DNA of 40,571 nucleotides, from assembly GCA_026392015.1 (NCBI GenBank), contig JAPLCW010000020.1:1-40571 (forward strand), written 5' to 3'. Position 1 is the stretch's first letter, and the number at the start of each line of letters is the position of its first letter. Below the pieces are notes generated by a model that was given only the letters and a program-made list of their open reading frames with translations, was not told where the DNA came from and made no database searches. This DNA is from Candidatus Auribacterota bacterium (GTDB lineage: Bacteria > Auribacterota > Tritonobacteria > UBA1439). Of the stretch, positions 35,982 through 40,571 are shown piece by piece. The position numbers and the translations under genes were made by a program.

Positions 35982-36000
35982 TTGGCACAGTAATTGCTAC
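35982..36000 (+). promoter_or_regulatory. Sigma-54 promoter P2 of the 36241 gene
   Basis: TTGGCACAGTAATTGCTAC is the closest match to consensus in the window (TGGCAC-N5-TTGCT). The predicted start near 36009 gives a leader of about 230 bases. Confidence 0.88.
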
Positions 36001-36240
36001 CTAACAATGTAGGTGCAAAATGACTATCCAATGTAAATTGATTAGTCGCAATTTTGCAAAAGACACCTTCTCTCGTGATTGGAAAGTAAAATAACATCGG
36101 ATCATTCAATGAAATGCCCAAAAAAACATGCAAGTTGTTCGGGAAAGCAGAATTATCCGAGGCTGAGTATCATGACGCGCAATTCTTTTTCGCCGGAATT
36201 TAATTATATGGAATTCGGGATAAATCTTGAGGAGCACACT

Positions 36241-38481
36241 GTGCTAAAAATCAGGAAAAGTATTTTCGGAGTGATATTGCTTTTCTCTACTATTGCTGCG
36301 CCGGCCTTTGGTCAGTTGCGGGGGCTGGAACTTGCCGACCTTAAGTCCAAAGCAAGAAGCGAGGGCTGGACATTCACTGTGGGGGAGAACTCGGCAACAA
36401 GCAGAAGCCTGTCTGTGCTGTGTGGACTAAAAGAGCAAAAGGGTTGGCTATCGAAGAACGTCTTTGATTTGAGCGAGCAGAAAGTCAGCCTGCCTTCGAC
36501 TTTTGATTGGAGATCTCTAAACGGATGTACTCCGATTAGGGACCAGGGAGACTGCGGGAGTTGTTGGGCGTTCGGCACCGTCGGCCCTCTCGAATGCGCG
36601 ATAAAGATAAAGGAAGACATTGACGTGGATCTTTCCGAGCAATGGCTTCTTTCCTGTAACAACGAAGGGTGGAACTGCATTGATGGCGGATGGTGGGCGC
36701 ATGATTATCTTCAATGGAAGACAGATTCCTGCGGTGGGACTGGAGCGGTGCTGGAGTCGGCCTCTCCCTATATGGCAAGCGATGATCCCTGTCAGTGCCC
36801 CTACCAACATCCATACAAAATTGACTCGTGGGCATTTATCGGAAGCCCCGATGGTGTGCCTTCAGTGAATTCCATTAAGCAGGCTATTATGGATTATGGT
36901 CCGGTGTCGGTGGCCGTTTATGCGAGTAATGCATTCCAAGCATATACCGGAGGAGTTTTCAACGCGTGTCAGAACTATCAGACTAATCATGCGGTGGTGC
37001 TGGTGGGGTGGGATGATAATCAGGGCGCTAACGGGGTTTGGTTCTTGAGGAACTCATGGGGAGAGGGCTGGGGAGAAGACGGCTATATGCGCATCGAGTA
37101 TGGGTGCTCGAGAGTAGGGTATAGCGCCTGCTATGTCAATTACAACCCATCACCGACTGCAACGGCGACAGTCGCTGTCTTCGCCGTTATCTCGGACTAT
37201 GGGGAGTCGACATCACCGTATGAAGGCGAAGTGGCAACCCAAGTCGTGAGCTGGAATCCTGACTTCATCGTCACCGCCGGTGACAATAATACCCCGGACG
37301 GCGAGGAGGGAACCATAGATGCGAATGTCGGTCAGTACTACCACAGTTACATATACCCTTACACAGGCGCATACGGCGCCGGGGCGACCATGAACCTTTT
37401 CTTCCCGGCCCTCGGTAACCACGACTGGCACACCAACCCTCCCCAGCCTTATCTCGACTATTTCACCCTTCCCGGCAATGAGCGCTACTACGATGTAGTC
37501 AAGGGCCCCGTTCATATTTTCATACTCGACAGCGATCCCCTTGAGCCTGATGGTGAGACCAGCACATCCACGCAGGCCGTGTGGCTCCAGAATCAGCTTG
37601 CAGCGTCGAGCGAGCCGTGGAAACTGGTAGTGTGTCATCATCCGCCCTACTCGTCAGGCACGATACACGGGTCAACTACCTACATGCAGTGGCCGTTCCA
37701 GGAGTGGGGTGCGACGGCGGTTATCTCCGGTCACGATCACGGCTACGAACGCATTATCATGAACGGCTTCCCCTATTTCGTAGATGGTCTTGGAGGCCAG
37801 GATAAGAGTAACCCCTCATATTCATTCACGGATCCTCCTGTCGCCGGTAGCGAGGTCCGGTATAACTCCGACTATGGCGCGATGAAGGTGGAGGCGGACG
37901 ACAGCTCGATCAAGTTCCAGTTTATAAGTCAGGGAGGAACTGTTGTGGACACCTACATCTTGACGGCATCCCCGACCGCGACGCCGACCGAGACCCCGAC
38001 CATTACACCGACCCCTACGGGAACGATATCTATAGTTGTGGAATCTCCTATACCGGGACCTGCTTCGACGGAAACAGCGACTCCGACACCGCAGGCTGAG
38101 ATTATTCTCAATGGCTCGTCTTTTAATCCCGGAGATGCTCTTGAAGCGAGATTCGTGCTGCATAAAACAATTAATAGAGCTTTTACCGCATTTGCGGTGG
38201 TGATCCTTCCGGACGGGACAATGCTTAATGTGACGACATTGAATCCGAAGCCTGAGCCGGTAGTGGAAAACATGCCCGGCCTTACAGCGCCTTTTGCATT
38301 TCCTCTCCTGGCGGCGGTTGTTCCGGCCGGTGTGCTGTCGGGCGGATATGAAATTGTGGTTGCTCTCTTCGATCCGCAGGGGCCGATAAGCAGGAGAGAA
38401 GACGCATTTCTGGACGTCAGCGCACGTTTCAGTGTGGGGAGCAAGAGCGAATATTCATCTGCACAGATATCCGAGGAGTGA
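36241..38481 (+). CDS. Secreted papain (C1A) peptidase fused to a calcineurin-like phosphoesterase
   Basis: 746 residues. The GTG at 36241 follows GAGGAG by 6 bases and begins a signal peptide (KSIFGVILLFSTIAAPAFG). The open frame reaches back to 36079, but that part looks untranslated. The C1A domain (about 80-300) is intact: Q102, C108 (QGDCGSCWAFG), H250 (NHAVVLVGWDD), N271 (LRNSWG). A metallophosphoesterase follows (about 310-565) with all metal motifs: D319 (SDYG), D348 (AGDNN), GNHD at 392-395, H466-H467 (CHHPPY) and GHDH at 497-500. A short TPT linker leads to a C-terminal domain (from about 619) closely related to that of the 25810 product. Both enzymes look active. The downstream MBL gene starts 4 bases after the stop, so one operon under P1/P2. 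Confidence 0.92.
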   Translation: MLKIRKSIFGVILLFSTIAAPAFGQLRGLELADLKSKARSEGWTFTVGENSATSRSLSVLCGLKEQKGWLSKNVFDLSEQKVSLPSTFDWRSLNGCTPIRDQGDCGSCWAFGTVGPLECAIKIKEDIDVDLSEQWLLSCNNEGWNCIDGGWWAHDYLQWKTDSCGGTGAVLESASPYMASDDPCQCPYQHPYKIDSWAFIGSPDGVPSVNSIKQAIMDYGPVSVAVYASNAFQAYTGGVFNACQNYQTNHAVVLVGWDDNQGANGVWFLRNSWGEGWGEDGYMRIEYGCSRVGYSACYVNYNPSPTATATVAVFAVISDYGESTSPYEGEVATQVVSWNPDFIVTAGDNNTPDGEEGTIDANVGQYYHSYIYPYTGAYGAGATMNLFFPALGNHDWHTNPPQPYLDYFTLPGNERYYDVVKGPVHIFILDSDPLEPDGETSTSTQAVWLQNQLAASSEPWKLVVCHHPPYSSGTIHGSTTYMQWPFQEWGATAVISGHDHGYERIIMNGFPYFVDGLGGQDKSNPSYSFTDPPVAGSEVRYNSDYGAMKVEADDSSIKFQFISQGGTVVDTYILTASPTATPTETPTITPTPTGTISIVVESPIPGPASTETATPTPQAEIILNGSSFNPGDALEARFVLHKTINRAFTAFAVVILPDGTMLNVTTLNPKPEPVVENMPGLTAPFAFPLLAAVVPAGVLSGGYEIVVALFDPQGPISRREDAFLDVSARFSVGSKSEYSSAQISEE

Positions 38482-38484
38482 GAA

Positions 38485-40571
38485 ATGTTCCCGAGGGCGA
38501 TAATTATTTCGCTGCTGTGTGTTGTTGCCGCCTCCTTCACGCTCGTGCAGGAGTCGGCCGCACAGACGTCCACGCCCACGGAGACGCCGACTGCAACGGC
38601 GACAGTAACTCTCACGCCGACAGAAACGCCGACTGCGACACCCACCGCGACACTTACCCCGACACGGACACCAACCAGAACGCCGACACTAACTCCAACC
38701 GAAACGCCGACTGCGACGGCGACGGCGACGCTTACACCGACCGTGACGCCGAACCCGGCTGGAACCATTGCGATATATTGTATTGATGTCGGGAACGCGG
38801 ACGCCACTCTTATGCTGTTCCCTGATGCGGCACACACTGTCATGCTGGTTGACGCGGGTTCAGCGGGGGGCGTGGGTTCGGTGACAGATTTATTGAATCG
38901 ACTTCAAATCGCGCATATCGATATACTTCTGGTTACGCATTATGATGATGACCATTGTTCCGGAATTCCTACTATTGTGCAGGACGGAATTGCCGATGGC
39001 AACTCAAAAGCATTCGACAGGGGAGACGTAGCAGCGCCGGATACAAACCCATATCACAATTATGTGAGCGCTGTGACGGGAGCGAATATTCGCCAGTCGG
39101 CGGTTACCCCGGGGCAGGAAATTTTCAGCGGCGGAGGCGTCACGGTGACATGCGTCGCTGTGAATGGCAATATAGTCGGAGGAACTTCCGTGAGTCCCGG
39201 CACGGAAGAGAATGCGCGCTCCATTGTTTTGATGGTGCGTTACGGAGGTTTCGATTATATCACGGGTGGAGATCTTACCGGCTCGGGGTCATATCCGAAT
39301 GTCGAGGATCCGCTCGGGGATGCGCTTTACAACTACAATTACAATGTTGACATATACCGTGTGCACCACCACGGGAGCCAGTACAGCTCAAACGCCCATT
39401 TCTTACAGAAGATAATGCCGGAGTACGCGATCATTTCGGACGGCAATGGGAATAGCTATCGCCATCCCACCCAGGAGACGCTAGACAGGCTCAATAATTC
39501 GAGCGTCCACGTAAACAGGATATTCCAGACGGAGACAGGCGCGGGTGGGACCGCATCGAACGTTACTGTCGCTAACGGCCAGGTTGTAGTCACCACCAAT
39601 GGATACACGTACAATATCAACAATGAAGGTCCGAGCAGCAATACATTCAGCTTCGGCCCGATCGATGTGGATGATGTTGTTATCACCGCAACGCCGACAG
39701 AGACACCGACAGAGACACCGACAGCGACGGCGACAGCTACACTTACGCCAACAGAAACACCAACTGCGACCCCAACAGTAACGCTGACGCCCACCTCAAC
39801 GCCAACATTGACACCAACCGGGACACCGACGCTGACGCCCACCCTGACGCCCACAACGACGCCTACACCGACGCGGACACCCACCGTGACACCCACCACG
39901 ACGCCCACAACGACGCCTACACCGACGCGGACACCCACTGTGACGCCCACAACGACGCCCACCCTGACGCCCACAACGACGTCTACCCCGACGAGGACAC
40001 CCACTCTGACGCCCACCCAGACGCCTACCCTGACGCCCACAACGACACCTACCCCGACGCGGACACCCACTTTGACGCCGACATCGACGCCTACAACAAC
40101 GCCCACAACGACGCTGACACCTACGATGACGCCGACACTGACACCAACCAGAACCCCGACGCTGACACCGACCGAGACGCCGACGCCAACCCGGACACCG
40201 ACGTTGACGCCCACATTGACGCCGACACTGACCCCGACTGAGACGCCGACGGCGACGCCGACAGTAACGCTTACGCCAACTGAGACACCGACGACAACGC
40301 CGACATTGACACCGACGCTGACGCCCACATTGACGCCGACACAGACCCCGACTGAAACGCCGACGGCGACGCCGACAGTGACGCTTACACCAACTGAGAC
40401 ACCGACGACAACGCCGACATTGACACCGACGTTAACGCCCACATTGACGCCGACACAGACCCCGACTGAGACCCCGACAGCGACGCCGACAGTAACGCTT
40501 ACACCAACTGAGACACCGACGACAACGCCGACATTGACACCGACGTTGACGCCCACATTGACGCCGACACA
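38485..40571 (+). CDS. Secreted ComEC-type metallo-beta-lactamase-fold protein with giant TPT tail, 3' end outside window
   Basis: ATG 38485 follows GAGGAG by 6 bases, and the frame stays open to the window edge (695 codons). Signal peptide ([20 protein letters not shown]), a first TPT linker (about 23-90), then an MBL domain (about 93-395) with THYDDDH (151-157), TGGD (260-263) and HHHGS (294-298). That is the ComEC/Rec2-type metal-binding set. From about residue 403 the sequence is only Thr-Pro-x-Thr repeats, at least 290 residues. A secreted phosphodiesterase or nuclease-like hydrolase is inferred from family. Its place directly after the protease-phosphoesterase gene suggests co-export. 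What follows the tail, probably another domain, is not visible. Confidence 0.85.
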   Translation, partial: MFPRAIIISLLCVVAASFTLVQESAAQTSTPTETPTATATVTLTPTETPTATPTATLTPTRTPTRTPTLTPTETPTATATATLTPTVTPNPAGTIAIYCIDVGNADATLMLFPDAAHTVMLVDAGSAGGVGSVTDLLNRLQIAHIDILLVTHYDDDHCSGIPTIVQDGIADGNSKAFDRGDVAAPDTNPYHNYVSAVTGANIRQSAVTPGQEIFSGGGVTVTCVAVNGNIVGGTSVSPGTEENARSIVLMVRYGGFDYITGGDLTGSGSYPNVEDPLGDALYNYNYNVDIYRVHHHGSQYSSNAHFLQKIMPEYAIISDGNGNSYRHPTQETLDRLNNSSVHVNRIFQTETGAGGTASNVTVANGQVVVTTNGYTYNINNEGPSSNTFSFGPIDVDDVVITATPTETPTETPTATATATLTPTETPTATPTVTLTPTSTPTLTPTGTPTLTPTLTPTTTPTPTRTPTVTPTTTPTTTPTPTRTPTVTPTTTPTLTPTTTSTPTRTPTLTPTQTPTLTPTTTPTPTRTPTLTPTSTPTTTPTTTLTPTMTPTLTPTRTPTLTPTETPTPTRTPTLTPTLTPTLTPTETPTATPTVTLTPTETPTTTPTLTPTLTPTLTPTQTPTETPTATPTVTLTPTETPTTTPTLTPTLTPTLTPTQTPTETPTATPTVTLTPTETPTTTPTLTPTLTPTLTPT
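39690..40571 (+). repeat. Thr-Pro coding array with 114-bp higher-order period
   Basis: Nearly 900 bases of ACN-CCN codon repeats. From 40204 a higher-order unit of 114 bp (38 codons) recurs with starts at 40204, 40318, 40432 and 40546, differing by few bases. Earlier units are less regular. The array runs off the window, so its total length is unknown and assembly collapse is possible. Confidence 0.85.

Noticed and set aside
36079..36240. N-terminal extension of the papain-phosphoesterase gene
   Set aside because: The signal peptide starts at the GTG 36241 after GAGGAG. The 54 upstream codons have no protein-like feature, and start sites near 36009 are compatible with a leader.
39456..40556. 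366-codon minus-strand frame of Gly-Val repeats opposite the TPT array
   Set aside because: It is the exact antisense of ACN-CCN codons. The plus frame has signal peptide, MBL motifs and SD. The same shadow occurs opposite every TPT linker.

Overview
The window reads as a chromosomal piece of an uncultivated Gram-negative-type bacterium. I cannot name the phylum from sequence alone. The left third is ordinary GC-rich housekeeping sequence. The rest is dominated by very large secreted proteins joined by Thr-Pro (TPT) linkers, by PEGA, lamin-tail, tail-fibre and beta-propeller modules, by sigma-54 promoters and by MITE-like intergenic palindromes. This mix is typical of candidate-phylum genomes from anoxic or subsurface habitats (inference, low certainty). 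No rRNA or tRNA gene was seen.

Layout. 1-43 is the 5' end of a minus-strand IS110-like transposase. 652-3561 is a glycolate/lactate oxidase pair (glcD, glcF). 4276-5490 is a zinc-ribbon / degenerate MBL / ComEA-HhH fusion. 6055-7638 is a periplasmic TPR protein. 7855-10512 is a likely operon of a DUF116 protein, an anchored sialidase-like protein and a membrane protein. 10752-13297 is a DUF2344 protein followed by ribonuclease G/E. 13465-14592 is a secreted FISUMP-domain protein.

From about 15.2 kb to the right edge lies the notable part. Seven regulatory units share one architecture: two (once three) 19-bp palindromes of the type CTGTTCAAAATCTGAACAG, spaced 21-22 bp (32 bp for the extra copy), then a -24/-12 sigma-54 promoter (TTGGCAT-N7-GC type) that starts 154-159 bp downstream of the first palindrome of the pair. 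They precede a tail-fibre-like protein (15601), a papain-like protein whose nucleophile is Ser (21577), two decayed genes (24201, 24765), a 2118-residue gingipain-like protein with 8+7+7 propeller blades (25810), a thrombospondin-3/lamin-tail protein (32758) and the region before a papain-phosphoesterase fusion (36241). The fusion gene runs straight into a secreted ComEC-type MBL protein whose TPT tail leaves the window. Two further sigma-54 promoters (3910 and 35982) have the same kind of upstream palindrome pair but different operator sequences, so more than one activator is probably involved.

A cytoplasmic three-PAS histidine kinase and an NtrC-type response regulator (20731-17510, minus strand) sit between the first two units. 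The regulator has lost the GAFTGA sigma-54 contact loop, the Walker B glutamate and the receiver lysine, so it is unlikely to be a normal sigma-54 activator. It may be an antagonist, a sigma-70-type regulator or a dead paralogue. My reading is a coordinated regulon for export of surface or extracellular proteases and adhesin-like proteins, with an altered two-component system at its centre. The parts are seen in sequence; the wiring is inferred.
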